Notes: a model not told the origin generated them from the sequence alone. DNA of 64,000 bases from Bretschneidera sinensis (GCA_023935145.1 CM043704.1:100162873-100226872), one strand, 5' to 3'; counted from the first letter of the stretch, positions 36,239 to 49,356 are shown. Numbers and translations: made by a program.

Positions 36239-36478
36239 TCAAAACTTAATGACTTCTTTAGAGATGAGAGCCATTGCATTACCAAAATAAGAATCCAAAA
36301 AAATAAATAACTTGCTTTTAGCCATTACCAAAAACTTCCATAACTCAACACAAGAACTTCGTAGGCCAATCAATAGACCACTACTCTCTCCATCTCCATC
36401 TTGACAAGGAATAAACAAAATAATAACAAAGGAAAGTAATTTCTCCTTCGGAGTTTTGGAACTCATAACAACATGCAT
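36239..36478 (-). other. Conserved 79-codon ORF, unit 3 (doubtful gene)
   Basis: Same protein as at 29249-29488. Confidence 0.25.
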
Positions 36479-36860
36479 GACCGACTTTATTCAAGAGCTA
36501 CATGCATGTCCTGTGTGTTGTTGAAACATATTGTACGTAATTTGCAAATTAATAACCAGTAATTGTTGCAGTATTAACGACTTAATTAATTCTTAAACAA
36601 ACACAGTTGTAGCGCTAATATTGCTGAGTTCTTGAGAAAGGGTTTCAGTCATGCGTACGCTTTCTGCAACCATTAACGCATGAAAGATGTAAATGGATAT
36701 AAAATTAAAAAAGCTACTAATTTATTTAGTTATTAGTTGTAGTAAATAAACAAGAACTTAGAAAGAAAATTAAAATAAGTAGAACTAGCTATGTAATACT
36801 ACTAGTACTTGGTAAAGACTAGAATTGGACTGCTAATGACTATAAATTAAGTACAACGTA

Positions 36861-37235
36861 CTACATAAATTTAACATAGAACACCAGGACAACAAACAGC
36901 AGAATGAAACCAGCGAGATGGAGTGGGAAGCCGTCGCCGTCGCCTTGGTGATGCTGACCATGATCATCATCGGATGATGAGGAGAAATAGGCCATTCCTA
37001 TGAGTGCAAGTACTAAGAAAAAAATCCAAACAAAGGCACTAATCGAGTTCAATGGCCTTGTTGTCCTCGTGGGTACGGGCTCCACATATTCTGGAGTCGA
37101 CATCTGCGTCGACATTGGCGTTGACATTGTCGTCGACATTGGCGTCCGCAACAAAGAAAGGAGCATGAAGATAATTGCCATTATCAGAAAAGCTGCCATC
37201 GGCGAAGGATGATGATTCTCGTCCTCATGAGCCAT
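36861..37235 (-). CDS. Small three-helix membrane protein, copy 3
   Basis: Encodes the same 124 residues as copies 1 and 2. The upstream flank has the CTCTT variant seen in copy 1. Exactly 6,990 bp from copy 4. Confidence 0.8.
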   Translation of the reverse strand: MAHEDENHHPSPMAAFLIMAIIFMLLSLLRTPMSTTMSTPMSTQMSTPEYVEPVPTRTTRPLNSISAFVWIFFLVLALIGMAYFSSSSDDDHGQHHQGDGDGFPLHLAGFILLFVVLVFYVKFM

Positions 37236-37324
37236 CTCTTAAGAATTAATTCTACGTTACTATTTGCTATCAAATTAAGCTAATGTGGTTAATTGGTTTT
37301 GTTTTGAGAGCTGAAGGAGGGACT

Positions 37325-37332
37325 TATTTATA
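37325..37332 (-). promoter_or_regulatory. TATA box for membrane-protein gene copy 3
   Basis: TATAAATA at the same distance from the ATG as in copy 1. Confidence 0.7.
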
Positions 37333-37579
37333 GTCTAACAAAGTCGGTCATGAGTTTCCTAAACTGCTCAAGGAGAATTAATTACTCCTTCATGTATAAG
37401 AAAACTTTCCTTTATGATTTTGTTTCATCAAAAAATTTCCAAAAAGATCGATTAGGGTTTATAAGTTTAGGGCTCCTAATTAATCACTCTTCTTTTTAGT
37501 GGCCAACTCAGCTCGCCAAACCGTAAAGAGGGTGCGGGCTAAGATTTATAATTTTACAACCTGATAGTTTCCAGACTGA

Positions 37580-37858
37580 TTAGTATTGTCCCGATTTCCT
37601 ATTTAGTAGTAACTGTATATAAATAAGGAAAGCCCAGTAATAATGAAAAGGTTGAGTTACCTTTATCAGAACGGGTCGACTGAGTAAAATTTGATCGGAA
37701 GGGCTTGGATTATAGATCATTGTTGATTTGGCCATAATAGGCTTAGAAGGTGGTGTTAGCGCCACTGTTTGATTAGATTTGCGAAGATTGTCTAGTGTAT
37801 GATGATTGGTGACTGATTTTGGTTTCAATTTAAAATTGTTTGACACTATTATCAACAT
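37580..37858 (-). other. Chimeric ORF across the unit 3/4 junction
   Basis: Equivalent of 30590-30868, same predicted protein. Confidence 0.35.
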
Positions 37859-38691
37859 TTGGTAACATACTGATTGACGACTTTAATGGTATTTTTTGCA
37901 CAGTTACTTTTTAATTTTAAATATACTCAATATAAATAATTTACAACTTAAATCTCATGTAAAACATAACATAATATTTTAATAATTAGTTTTAAATTAT
38001 ATAATTATTTATTATATTATTATATCATTTATGATAAAGAACACTTTTGTTATGTATTATTACATTGTTATTTGGTTTAGTTACGGAAAAAAAAAAAAAA
38101 AAACTTGAGGTTTATCTATTTTCATTTTACCCCTTAAATAATTTTTCATACCAAAACAGACCATGTGGTTCGCTTTGTTAGTCTAGGGGTTAATGCCTGT
38201 CAAAAGCTTGATTAAAAGTCTTGAAGCAAAGAAGTTAATTAATTCTAAAGAGATAAACGATATTGAGAATAATTGATTTTAATTTCATTTCAGTATATAC
38301 TACAAATGAATTAAGTTTCACTATGTCATATTATAATGCTTTAAATTATATATATATATTTCCAATACTATGTATTATTTCTAAAAAATATTTCTTAATT
38401 TTTTTGTAAATTAATTTTTGTTTTCAGAATAGTCTCTTGCAAAACACATGTACAAGAAAAAGATTAATTTGTGTGCTTGTTCTCATTGTTGAGAGGTCCG
38501 ACCTAGGCCAGCCTAACAGAAAAAGAGTTTAAAATAAAGATATGTGGCTTGGACATAATTTGACCTCTAACCAAGTCAGAAGTTTAAATCCTCTACCCCA
38601 AATTATAAATAAATAAAGATTCAAAAGTAATATTGTAACTCCAATCAAAATGTTGTTACGCAATAAATTAAAAATTGAAGAAATTTAGTTC

Positions 38692-38983
38692 TAAATTACA
38701 TAGACCTCTCTTAAGGTAACGTATAATTGTAAGAATCTCCCTTGTATTTTTTAAATCTTCATTTACATCTCATGATAGGAAAGTTTAATCATGTGGAAAC
38801 AAATTTAATGTTTTTTACCATGGAGTGTAAACACTTACACTCCATAGTAGAAGAGTTTAATCACATGGAATCACATGAAATCAAATTTAACATTTCCTAT
38901 CAAGGAGTGTAAGTAAAAGTTTAGAATATGCAAGGGAGATGCTTACAATTATATGTTACTTTAAGGGAGGTCTGCATAATTTA
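38692..38983. mobile_element. MITE-like foldback, unit 4
   Basis: Counterpart of 31738-32029. Confidence 0.75.
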
Positions 38984-39130
38984 CTCAATTATATATTCTT
39001 AAAATAAGTAACAAAATTATAATAAAATAATAAATAAAACCTTAATGAGTTTGATTTGGGTGTGAGAAGAAAAAGAAAAATGAGTTTGATTACTGATTTT
39101 TAACATTTATGGTTTTGAGAAATCTTGTTG

Positions 39131-39356
39131 GGCACAAAAGTGAGTCCGAAGAGGTTTCAGCTCAGACTGAACCAAAATTCAACCTTTTTACTCGAGCTGG
39201 GGTTGCTTGGACGGGAAATCTTTCAAGTACTAGCCTCCACCAGTTTCTTCATCTGGGTCCAAAGAAAACCAACCTGATGTTGCCAATGGGAATAGCCAGC
39301 CTTCTGTGGGGTCTAGTTCACAAAACACTACAAGCCAAAGTTTCAGCCTTTTATAG
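39131..39356 (+). pseudogene. Exon-like pseudogene fragment, unit 4
   Basis: Same content and shift as in unit 3. Confidence 0.45.
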
Positions 39357-39997
39357 GAAAAAAAGTACTCGTTGGAGGGTTGATTAAAATTATATACTAG
39401 CAATTAATGCATTTAAGTTTTCTTTTCTGCTTTGCTTGTCCTCTGTGGATGAAAAGAAACTACAGGTTTGGGAGATTTTTTTTTGTACCTAGGTTGCTTA
39501 CAAAAAAAATATATATATATATATATCTTCCCCAATCAAGATCGAACCCAGATTGCAAAAATTGCACATCCACTTGAGAATAAAATAATGAAAAGTTTGG
39601 ATAAATTTGTTTAAAGAAATAAATAAATATGTGTGAATGATCGAAAATGAGGAAGAAAGTAAAGAAATAATGTGTTTTGTGAAGTTTAAATATTACTTTA
39701 TAAAGTACAATAAGGGTAATATGGGGTTAAACCAAAATTATGATGACATGTCTTGTATGTTGATCATTTTTTAGCAGTTGACTGACAGATTTTTTGAAGA
39801 CAATGAGTTAAGTGTCTCACGAAGCCCATACTATGAATAAGACAAAAGGTATTACTGTTATTTTTAAAATTACGAGGGAGTAAGTGTGCATTAGGTCAAA
39901 CCTCATGAGGAAAAATGTATTTATCCCATAATTAAATTATGAGTGTTTAAGAAAATGCCACGTAAAAGTAAATTGTCACATTAAGCTACTTTGTTTT

Positions 39998-40000
<3 letters not shown>

Positions 40001-40055
<55 letters not shown>

Positions 40056-40079
40056 AGATAGAGATAGAGAGAGAGAGAA
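40001..40079. repeat. (TA)n-(GA)n microsatellite, unit 4
   Basis: About 26 TA repeats followed by GATAGA and GA repeats. Longer than in unit 3. Confidence 0.95.
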
Positions 40080-41639
40080 TAGATTTATGATCTTCCAACA
40101 TTTCTTATCTTGTTAGGTGATTTCAAAAGATTTCTATACTCGCCCTATAGGTCGAATGAGTTCGATTTTGATAATGAGAAAACTAGTAAACACTTAGGAG
40201 TTCCACCATCAAAATAAATGGATTGCCAAAATGTATCAAAAGCATGAAATTGAACAGAGGTTTTTCTGTGAGGTTATTCTTTGGGGATTTGCGAGGCACG
40301 CAACGGAATGAGAGCATTAACAGATACTTGTAGCGCTTTGTAGAGAGAAAGTTCAATTTGGTTGAGTTCTTGCAACATTATCATAGAGCTGTCCAACAGA
40401 CCCGCCCACAATAAGGCTGAACAAGAACACATTTCAACATACAAAACACCATAGAAAAATCTATTTAGTTTTAACTTTGACAATAAAAAAAAGTGATTTA
40501 CTAGTAATTGAGCATTAATACTAAACTTTCTCATATATTAAATGAAAGATCAGATGATCTAAGATTATAAACTTTGTCACATGTCATTGGGCTACTAGCT
40601 CATATATTTTTTATCATTAAAATTATAAACTAGTCAAACCAAATCAAGCAACTCCATACTCAAGATTAGCATGAAATTTTTAAGGAAAAAGTACAAATAC
40701 CCCATTTTGGTTGAATATTTTAAAATCAACTCCTGGGTTTGAAATGCTACACTTGAATATCATGTGGTTATTATTTCATACACTTAGGTCTAAAATCAAT
40801 AAAAAAAAAAATTCAAATTTTACTCTTAGTGAAAAAAATATCACTACTAAATTAATGTCTTGGTATATTTAAGCTTCCAAGATCACCACAACATGATCCA
40901 TACATAAAGATATATTGCCTAATTAACCTGAAACTTTAAGTAAAAAATTGAAAATAAAATTTCATGAATATAAATATAACTATGTTAATATGATGATTTA
41001 AGTCGAGCCAAGTTGAGCCGGGCTAAATTAAGCGTTTGACTAGAAAAGTAATGAGATTAAATTGATCAAACTTTTTCGAGTCGAGACACACTCTGTTCAA
41101 GACTAGCTCAAAAGTTTTACAAGCCAAAGATTTTTCTTGGGATTTGCTCATGAAACTTAACGAGTCGAGCTCGAGTTGATTGGCAATCATAGTTACCATA
41201 AACTATAAAAAAAAATTAGTTGATTTATGAACTTTTTAAAAAAGAATAATGTAGGGTAGTGTTTTCAGAGGGGAAGGTATTAAACGAATCGTTTTGTCTT
41301 CGTGAGACAATATGTAAACCTCGAGACGTTGGGGAATATGTCTTTTTAAAATTTATTTTTATTTTAAAAAATAATATAAAATAATAAATATTATCAAAAT
41401 AAAAATTAGATTTCACAAAAAAAAAAATCTAATAATATAATTTGTATGTAAATGTATCCATCAAAAGATGCTATTGTACTTTGGTTTTAGTAGTTGAGAA
41501 AGCAAATACTAGTAGATATTGTAGTATAGAGTACCAAATCGGGCATATTGTACTATAATTTAATGATAAGAAGTTGAAAATGACTTGCCTATTAGTAGAG
41601 GGATTTTGTTGTCTTATAGAAATGAAAACTAAGTGTCTC

Positions 41640-41845
41640 GAGGAATTCTTGGCTGCATCATGTGCAAATAAAGAATTTTCAACAGTTGAAAAACTTGAGT
41701 GGTAATTTTTAAGAACTTCACTAGTAACATCCGAATATATTCAATTAACATTATTGATGAAATTTTTTAAAATTTACCAATCAAGTTTCCAAACGGTACA
41801 AAATTCTTAATTTGCGCTCGATACAAACAAGAATTTTTTGTCTCA
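41640..41845. repeat. 205-bp foldback, unit 4
   Basis: Same inverted-arm structure as at 14723-14927. Confidence 0.7.
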
Positions 41846-43228
41846 CAGACATCTTCACATGGCTGGTGGGCTAAGATAAAAAAAAATTAGCCATTTTCTT
41901 TTTTCTATACAGAGTTAAGACTTCAAAACCCAAAAATATATCTTTTTTTTCCCATAGAGACTTCTCGAAGGTACAGCAAGAGAATTTTCTTGCCTTTTCT
42001 ATTCAACCAAACGCCCCTTCTTCCCTTAGTTTTTCATCAAATTCAAAGAAAATATCTTATTCCTTCGAGCATCTGACTCTTCAAAGATCCTTTTCAAATT
42101 AAGTGAGATACCTAAAAATTTGTGAGAAAGGGAGAATTTTCTTGGTCGTTTTCTTGCCCATCAAACAACCTCTCTTTCTTTACCTTTTTCTTGAGAAATT
42201 TTCATAAGAATATATCATTTATTTTAATATTTATAATATTCCTTTCGATTTCCTCTTTTTCTTCATCTTCTTCTTCTTCACGTCTCTTTTTATCATGTTT
42301 TCTCTGCGAAACGCAAAAATTCTTATCTTTTTTTCTTTTAACATGATTTCTCTGCAACCTCTAAGCTTCTTAGGTTCTATTTTAAAAAACAAGAGCAGCA
42401 GCCTTTTGACAAGATTAAAAACGAATCTCTCTTTCTTTTGATAATATAATTTCTCAAAACAATTTGGATGAAGTGATTTTACAGGTTGCAAGAAAAGTCC
42501 AAAGGAGCGCATCTAAACACGAGCTCAAGTTAATTGATTGTTAAGTTATACACTGTTCGACAATTAATTTAGATTAAAATATGATACATTACTTAACATT
42601 AAGCCAATAAAAAGTTAATGAAGTATTAAAAATTAATTATAGAAATAAAACTATATTGTTTCGAAATGAATTATAATTAATCATATTGAAAATCTCTTAT
42701 CAATGTATTGCTTCTACTACTTGGTAACAAAAATTATCACTACTAAATCAACGTCTTGATATCTTCAAGCATCTTAGATGGACACCAAGTGTTATGCCTA
42801 AACTTGAAAATCTAAGTAAAATTTTGAAAATAAAATTACGTGAATATAAATACAAATATGTTAAAGTGAAAAATAACCATTAAATTGATGAAGTACAATG
42901 ATAGCCTGACAATCAATTGAAAATTTGAGAATCTTTGACGTCAAATTTGTCAAAAATAAAAATTTATAGGGATGTAAAACATACGTTGATAATGAAATAA
43001 CTATACCTACACATATATAATTTTTTGTTATTTTTTTTTGAAAAGCAAGAGAGTAAGTTTTTTTCTAATCCTCAAGAAATGCAGAAAACTACAATCTGCA
43101 GGCTCTTCACATAACAGCCTCGTTCACCAAATTACATGACAAACAAAACACAAAGTAGCCCTGACACTAGGCAACACATGGACAAGGAAAATTCTTCAAA
43201 CTATTTCGTATATTCAATCCTGCAGGAC

Positions 43229-43468
43229 TCAAAACTTAATGACTTCTTTAGAGATGAGAGCCATTGCATTACCAAAATAAGAATCCAAAAAAATAAATAA
43301 CTTGCTTTTAGCCATTACCAAAAACTTCCATAACTCAACACAAGAACTTCGTAGGCCAATCAATAGACCACTACTCTCTCCATCTCCATCTTGACAAGGA
43401 ATAAACAAAATAATAACAAAGGAAAGTAATTTCTCCTTCGGAGTTTTGGAACTCATAACAACATGCAT
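43229..43468 (-). other. Conserved 79-codon ORF, unit 4 (doubtful gene)
   Basis: Same protein as at 29249-29488. Confidence 0.25.
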
Positions 43469-43850
43469 GACCGACTTTATTCAAGAGCTACATGCATGTC
43501 CTGTGTGTTGTTGAAACATATTGTACGTAATTTGCAAATTAATAACCAGTAATTGTTGCAGTATTAACGACTTAATTAATTCTTAAACAAACACAGTTGT
43601 AGCGCTAATATTGCTGAGTTCTTGAGAAAGGGTTTCAGTCATGCGTACGCTTTCTGCAACCATTAACGCATGAAAGATGTAAATGGATATAAAATTAAAA
43701 AAGCTACTAATTTATTTAGTTATTAGTTGTAGTAAATAAACAAGAACTTAGAAAGAAAATTAAAATAAGTAGAACTAGCTATGTAATACTACTAGTACTT
43801 GGTAAAGACTAGAATTGGACTGCTAATGACTATAAATTAAGTACAACGTA

Positions 43851-44225
43851 CTACATAAATTTAACATAGAACACCAGGACAACAAACAGCAGAATGAAAC
43901 CAGCGAGATGGAGTGGGAAGCCGTCGCCGTCGCCTTGGTGATGCTGACCATGATCATCATCGGATGATGAGGAGAAATAGGCCATTCCTATGAGTGCAAG
44001 TACTAAGAAAAAAATCCAAACAAAGGCACTAATCGAGTTCAATGGCCTTGTTGTCCTCGTGGGTACGGGCTCCACATATTCTGGAGTCGACATCTGCGTC
44101 GACATTGGCGTTGACATTGTCGTCGACATTGGCGTCCGCAACAAAGAAAGGAGCATGAAGATAATTGCCATTATCAGAAAAGCTGCCATCGGCGAAGGAT
44201 GATGATTCTCGTCCTCATGAGCCAT
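43851..44225 (-). CDS. Small three-helix membrane protein, copy 4
   Basis: Encodes the same 124 residues as copies 1-3, with the same TATA box and flanks. It is the last intact copy in the window. Confidence 0.8.
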   Translation of the reverse strand: MAHEDENHHPSPMAAFLIMAIIFMLLSLLRTPMSTTMSTPMSTQMSTPEYVEPVPTRTTRPLNSISAFVWIFFLVLALIGMAYFSSSSDDDHGQHHQGDGDGFPLHLAGFILLFVVLVFYVKFM

Positions 44226-44314
44226 CTCTTAAGAATTAATTCTACGTTACTATTTGCTATCAAATTAAGCTAATGTGGTTAATTGGTTTTGTTTTGAGAG
44301 CTGAAGGAGGGACT

Positions 44315-44322
44315 TATTTATA
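44315..44322 (-). promoter_or_regulatory. TATA box for membrane-protein gene copy 4
   Basis: TATAAATA at the same distance from the ATG as in copy 1. Confidence 0.7.
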
Positions 44323-44569
44323 GTCTAACAAAGTCGGTCATGAGTTTCCTAAACTGCTCAAGGAGAATTAATTACTCCTTCATGTATAAGAAAACTTTCC
44401 TTTATGATTTTGTTTCATCAAAAAATTTCCAAAAAGATCGATTAGGGTTTATAAGTTTAGGGCTCCTAATTAATCACTCTTCTTTTTAGTGGCCAACTCA
44501 GCTCGCCAAACCGTAAAGAGGGTGCGGGCTAAGATTTATAATTTTACAACCTGATAGTTTCCAGACTGA

Positions 44570-44848
44570 TTAGTATTGTCCCGATTTCCTATTTAGTAGT
44601 AACTGTATATAAATAAGGAAAGCCCAGTAATAATGAAAAGGTTGAGTTACCTTTATCAGAACGGGTCGACTGAGTAAAATTTGATCGGAAGGGCTTGGAT
44701 TATAGATCATTGTTGATTTGGCCATAATAGGCTTAGAAGGTGGTGTTAGCGCCACTGTTTGATTAGATTTGCGAAGATTGTCTAGTGTATGATGATTGGT
44801 GACTGATTTTGGTTTCAATTTAAAATTGTTTGACACTATTATCAACAT
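44570..44848 (-). other. Chimeric ORF across the unit 4/5 junction
   Basis: Equivalent of 30590-30868, same predicted protein. Confidence 0.35.
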
Positions 44849-45681
44849 TTGGTAACATACTGATTGACGACTTTAATGGTATTTTTTGCACAGTTACTTT
44901 TTAATTTTAAATATACTCAATATAAATAATTTACAACTTAAATCTCATGTAAAACATAACATAATATTTTAATAATTAGTTTTAAATTATATAATTATTT
45001 ATTATATTATTATATCATTTATGATAAAGAACACTTTTGTTATGTATTATTACATTGTTATTTGGTTTAGTTACGGAAAAAAAAAAAAAAAAACTTGAGG
45101 TTTATCTATTTTCATTTTACCCCTTAAATAATTTTTCATACCAAAACAGACCATGTGGTTCGCTTTGTTAGTCTAGGGGTTAATGCCTGTCAAAAGCTTG
45201 ATTAAAAGTCTTGAAGCAAAGAAGTTAATTAATTCTAAAGAGATAAACGATATTGAGAATAATTGATTTTAATTTCATTTCAGTATATACTACAAATGAA
45301 TTAAGTTTCACTATGTCATATTATAATGCTTTAAATTATATATATATATTTCCAATACTATGTATTATTTCTAAAAAATATTTCTTAATTTTTTTGTAAA
45401 TTAATTTTTGTTTTCAGAATAGTCTCTTGCAAAACACATGTACAAGAAAAAGATTAATTTGTGTGCTTGTTCTCATTGTTGAGAGGTCCGACCTAGGCCA
45501 GCCTAACAGAAAAAGAGTTTAAAATAAAGATATGTGGCTTGGACATAATTTGACCTCTAACCAAGTCAGAAGTTTAAATCCTCTACCCCAAATTATAAAT
45601 AAATAAAGATTCAAAAGTAATATTGTAACTCCAATCAAAATGTTGTTACGCAATAAATTAAAAATTGAAGAAATTTAGTTC

Positions 45682-45973
45682 TAAATTACATAGACCTCTC
45701 TTAAGGTAACGTATAATTGTAAGAATCTCCCTTGTATTTTTTAAATCTTCATTTACATCTCATGATAGGAAAGTTTAATCATGTGGAAACAAATTTAATG
45801 TTTTTTACCATGGAGTGTAAACACTTACACTCCATAGTAGAAGAGTTTAATCACATGGAATCACATGAAATCAAATTTAACATTTCCTATCAAGGAGTGT
45901 AAGTAAAAGTTTAGAATATGCAAGGGAGATGCTTACAATTATATGTTACTTTAAGGGAGGTCTGCATAATTTA
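45682..45973. mobile_element. MITE-like foldback, unit 5
   Basis: Counterpart of 38692-38983. Confidence 0.75.
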
Positions 45974-46120
45974 CTCAATTATATATTCTTAAAATAAGTA
46001 ACAAAATTATAATAAAATAATAAATAAAACCTTAATGAGTTTGATTTGGGTGTGAGAAGAAAAAGAAAAATGAGTTTGATTACTGATTTTTAACATTTAT
46101 GGTTTTGAGAAATCTTGTTG

Positions 46121-46346
46121 GGCACAAAAGTGAGTCCGAAGAGGTTTCAGCTCAGACTGAACCAAAATTCAACCTTTTTACTCGAGCTGGGGTTGCTTGG
46201 ACGGGAAATCTTTCAAGTACTAGCCTCCACCAGTTTCTTCATCTGGGTCCAAAGAAAACCAACCTGATGTTGCCAATGGGAATAGCCAGCCTTCTGTGGG
46301 GTCTAGTTCACAAAACACTACAAGCCAAAGTTTCAGCCTTTTATAG
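46121..46346 (+). pseudogene. Exon-like pseudogene fragment, unit 5
   Basis: Same content and shift as in unit 4. Confidence 0.45.
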
Positions 46347-46978
46347 GAAAAAAAGTACTCGTTGGAGGGTTGATTAAAATTATATACTAGCAATTAATGC
46401 ATTTAAGTTTTCTTTTCTGCTTTGCTTGTCCTCTGTGGATGAAAAGAAACTACAGGTTTGGGAGATTTTTTTTTGTACCTAGGTTGCTTACAAAAAAAAT
46501 ATATATATATATCTTCCCCAATCAAGATCGAACCCAGATTGCAAAAATTGCACATCCACTTGAGAATAAAATAATGAAAAGTTTGGATAAATTTGTTTAA
46601 AGAAATAAATAAATATGTGTGAATGATCGAAAATGAGGAAGAAAGTAAAGAAATAATGTGTTTTGTGAAGTTTAAATATTACTTTATAAAGTACAATAAG
46701 GGTAATATGTAAACCAAAATTATGATGACATGTCTTGTATGTTGATCATTTTTTAGCAGTTGACTGACAGATTTTTTGAAGACAATGAGTTAAGTGTCTC
46801 ACGAAGCCCATACTATGAATAAGACAAAAGGTATAACTGTTATTTTTAAAATTACGAGGGAGTAAGTGTGCATTAGGTCAAACCTCATGAGGAAAAATGT
46901 ATTTATCCCATAATTAAATTATGAGTGTTTAAGAAAATGCCACGTAAAAGTAAATTGTCACATTAAGCTACTTTGTTT

Positions 46979-46981
<3 letters not shown>

Positions 46982-47038
<57 letters not shown>

Positions 47039-47057
47039 AGATAGAGAGAGAGAGAAT
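46982..47057. repeat. (TA)n-(GA)n microsatellite, unit 5
   Basis: About 27 TA repeats followed by GA repeats. Confidence 0.95.
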
Positions 47058-48043
47058 AGATTTATGATCTTCCAACATTTCTTATCTTGTTAGGTGATTT
47101 CAAAAGATTTCTATACTCGCCCTATAGGTCGAATGAGTTCGATTTTGATAATGAGAAAACTAGTAAACACTTAGGAGTTCCACCATCAAAATAAATGGAT
47201 TGCCAAAATGTATCAAAAGCATGAAATTTGAACAGAGGTTTTTCTGTGAGGTTATTCTTTGGGGATTTGCGAGGCACGCAACAGAATGAGAGCATTAACA
47301 GATACTTGTAGCGCTTTGTAGAGAGAAAGTTCAATTTGGTTGAGTTCTTGCAACATTATCATAGAGCTGTCCAACAGACCCGCCCACAATAAGGCTGAAC
47401 AAGAACACATTTCAACATACAAAACACCATAGAAAAATCTATTTAGTTTTAACTTTGACAATAAAAAAAAGTGATTTACTAGTAATTGAGCATTAATACT
47501 AAACTTTCTCATATATTAAATGAAAGATCAGATGATCTAAGATTATAAACTTTGTCACATGTCATTGGGCTACTAGCTCATATATTTTTTATCATTAAAA
47601 TTATAAACTAGTCAAACCAAATCAAGCAACTCCATACTCAAGATTAGCATGAAATTTTTAAGGAAAAAGTACAAATACCCCATTTTGGTTGAATATTTTA
47701 AAATCAACTCCTGGGTTTGAAATGCTACACTTGAATATCATGTGGTTATTATTTCATACACTTAGGTCTAAAATCATTAAAAAAAAATTCAAATTTTACT
47801 CTTAGTGAAAAAAATATCACTACTAAATTAATGTCTTGGTATATTTAAGCTTCCAAGATCACCACAACATGATCCATACATAAAGATATATTGCCTAATT
47901 AACCTGAAACTTTAAGTAAAAAATTGAAAATAAAATTTTATGAATATAAATATAACTATGTTAATATGATGATTTAAGTCGAGCCAAGTTGAGCCGGGCT
48001 AAATTAAGCGTTTGACTAGAAAAGTAATGAGATTAAATTGATC

Positions 48044-48048
48044 AAACT
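48044..48048. repeat. Target-site duplication AAACT, left copy
   Basis: AAACT here and at 58409-58413 flank the Sirevirus-like element. The other units have one uninterrupted ATCAAACTTTTTCGAG. Confidence 0.97.
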
Positions 48049-48357
48049 TGTTGACCCTCGCCCGTATTTTAATGATGGCAAAACACAACTGTTATTTAAC
48101 TAACATGTTTAAACTAAGTTGTATTAAGGATCAAACACATTCAACCAAGGAACAAAGTGCAAAAACTCGAACCAAATCAAGTATCAAGTGAAGACTGAAG
48201 ATCTAGTATAGGTCTTAAGGTTTAGAACCAATGTAAGTCTCACTCATACATTGTATTAGCTTGTTCAATGGCTTAAACACAAACGGTTTTTCTAAAACCA
48301 TTAATTTTAAATGTTTTTAATAAAAAAAACAGAAGAAAAACTGGGTTGGAAGACAAC

Positions 48358-48622
48358 CCAGTCGACTGGGTACATATACCAGTCGACTGGTATATGGGTC
48401 AGAAGGTATCCAGTCGACTGGATGAATTAACCCAGTCGACTGGTACATTGACCAGTAATATCCCAGTCGACTGGATGATTCAACCCAGTCGACTGGTAAA
48501 ATGGACAGAAAGTCCCCAGTCGACTGGATGATATATACCAGTCGACTGGATACCCAGAAGGTCTGAAAACGTATATTTTTCAAGTGAACCCAGTCGACTG
48601 GTATCTCGACCCAGTCGACTGG
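48358..48622. repeat. Palindrome array in the 5' LTR (10 x CCAGTCGACTGG)
   Basis: Ten perfect copies of the 12-bp palindrome within 265 bp, spaced about 20-35 bp apart except for one larger gap. Copies tend to be followed by TA or AT. The core contains GTCGAC. Positioned upstream of the LTR TATA box, so a cis-regulatory (U3 enhancer-like) role is likely. Confidence 0.95.
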
Positions 48623-48717
48623 TAGTTCAAAAATATGACCGTTGGACTCCAAATCTGAACGTTTTAAAGTAAATCTTTTTCAAATTAAAGTCCAAAACGG
48701 CCATATTAATTGATTGC

Positions 48718-48725
48718 TATATAAA
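48718..48725 (+). promoter_or_regulatory. TATA box of the 5' LTR
   Basis: TATATAAA about 95 bp past the last palindrome, the expected U3 promoter position. Confidence 0.75.
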
Positions 48726-49303
48726 CCCATTCAGAAAAGCATTCAAAAAACAAGAAGCAAATATTCAAAAAGAGTTGATCTCATATAATCAAGTTTTTAT
48801 ACTCTTGAAACACAAAAAGCTTTGAGATAATCTTATTGAGCCATTTCTTCAAGCTTTACTTTGAAAGAGAGACATTTCTGTTGTAATAAGCTTTCATTTG
48901 TTGTCTCTCTACCTTTTACTTTACACCATCTTTGTAAAGGGATTACTTCCGAGAGGAAGGGGAAACTTCCGAAAGGAAGGGGATTTTTCGGTTTAAGCAA
49001 TTCCTGTAAATTGCTTGTGTACGGTTTGTGCAACACCCGGCAAAGTTGTGCGACTAAGTTTTCTTAGTGGATTACTTTAAGGAGTTCCTTGAAGAGAGTG
49101 GACGTAGGGTCGGAACGAATCCGATATTGCCGAACCACTATAACTGTGTTTGCATCCTCTTTCCTTAAACTCTTTATTTACAGCTTTTTACTTGTATTAA
49201 TTATTTGTTGCTTATCAGTTTTTATAAACTTGTATAAATTTCGCAAAAGTTTTTAAAAACCCAATTCACCCCCCCCTCTTGGGTTGAAACCTCGAGCTAC
49301 AAT

Positions 49304-49315
49304 TGGTATCAGAGC
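49304..49315 (+). promoter_or_regulatory. Primer binding site
   Basis: TGGTATCAGAGC two bases after the 5' LTR, complementary to the initiator Met-tRNA 3' end. Confidence 0.93.
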
Positions 49316-49356
49316 CTCGTTCTCTTTATAAGGCTTAAATTCCTAGAGTTGATCCA

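Larger units (their letters stand above)
30789..37778. repeat. Tandem-array unit 3 (6,990 bp)
   Basis: A complete unit with all sub-features. It is closely similar to unit 4 and has a longer TA tract at 31357-31405 and a shorter one at 33041-33064. The length difference is balanced elsewhere, so the period is still exactly 6,990 bp. Confidence 0.96.
37779..44768. repeat. Tandem-array unit 4 (6,990 bp)
   Basis: A complete unit. It shares private variants with the start of unit 5 (for example GTAAAACATAAC near 37963 and 44953, and TGATTGACGAC just before), so units 4 and 5 are the most recent pair. Confidence 0.96.
48049..49301 (+). mobile_element. 5' LTR of the Sirevirus-like element
   Basis: 1,253 bp, TGTTGACCCT...GAGCTACA. 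Carries the CCAGTCGACTGG array (48358-48622), a TATA box at 48718 and a C-rich stretch near the end. Confidence 0.96.

Noticed and set aside
48358..48622. Regularly spaced palindromes resembling a CRISPR array
   Set aside because: The repeat is only 12 bp, spacers are irregular, and the array lies inside LTRs of a plant retrotransposon.
48317..48652. Long ORFs on both strands over the palindrome arrays (also 57397-57760 and 54909-55109)
   Set aside because: PVDW, SRL and QSTG repeats in all frames are translations of CCAGTCGACTGG; no start context or homology, and they lie in LTR U3.
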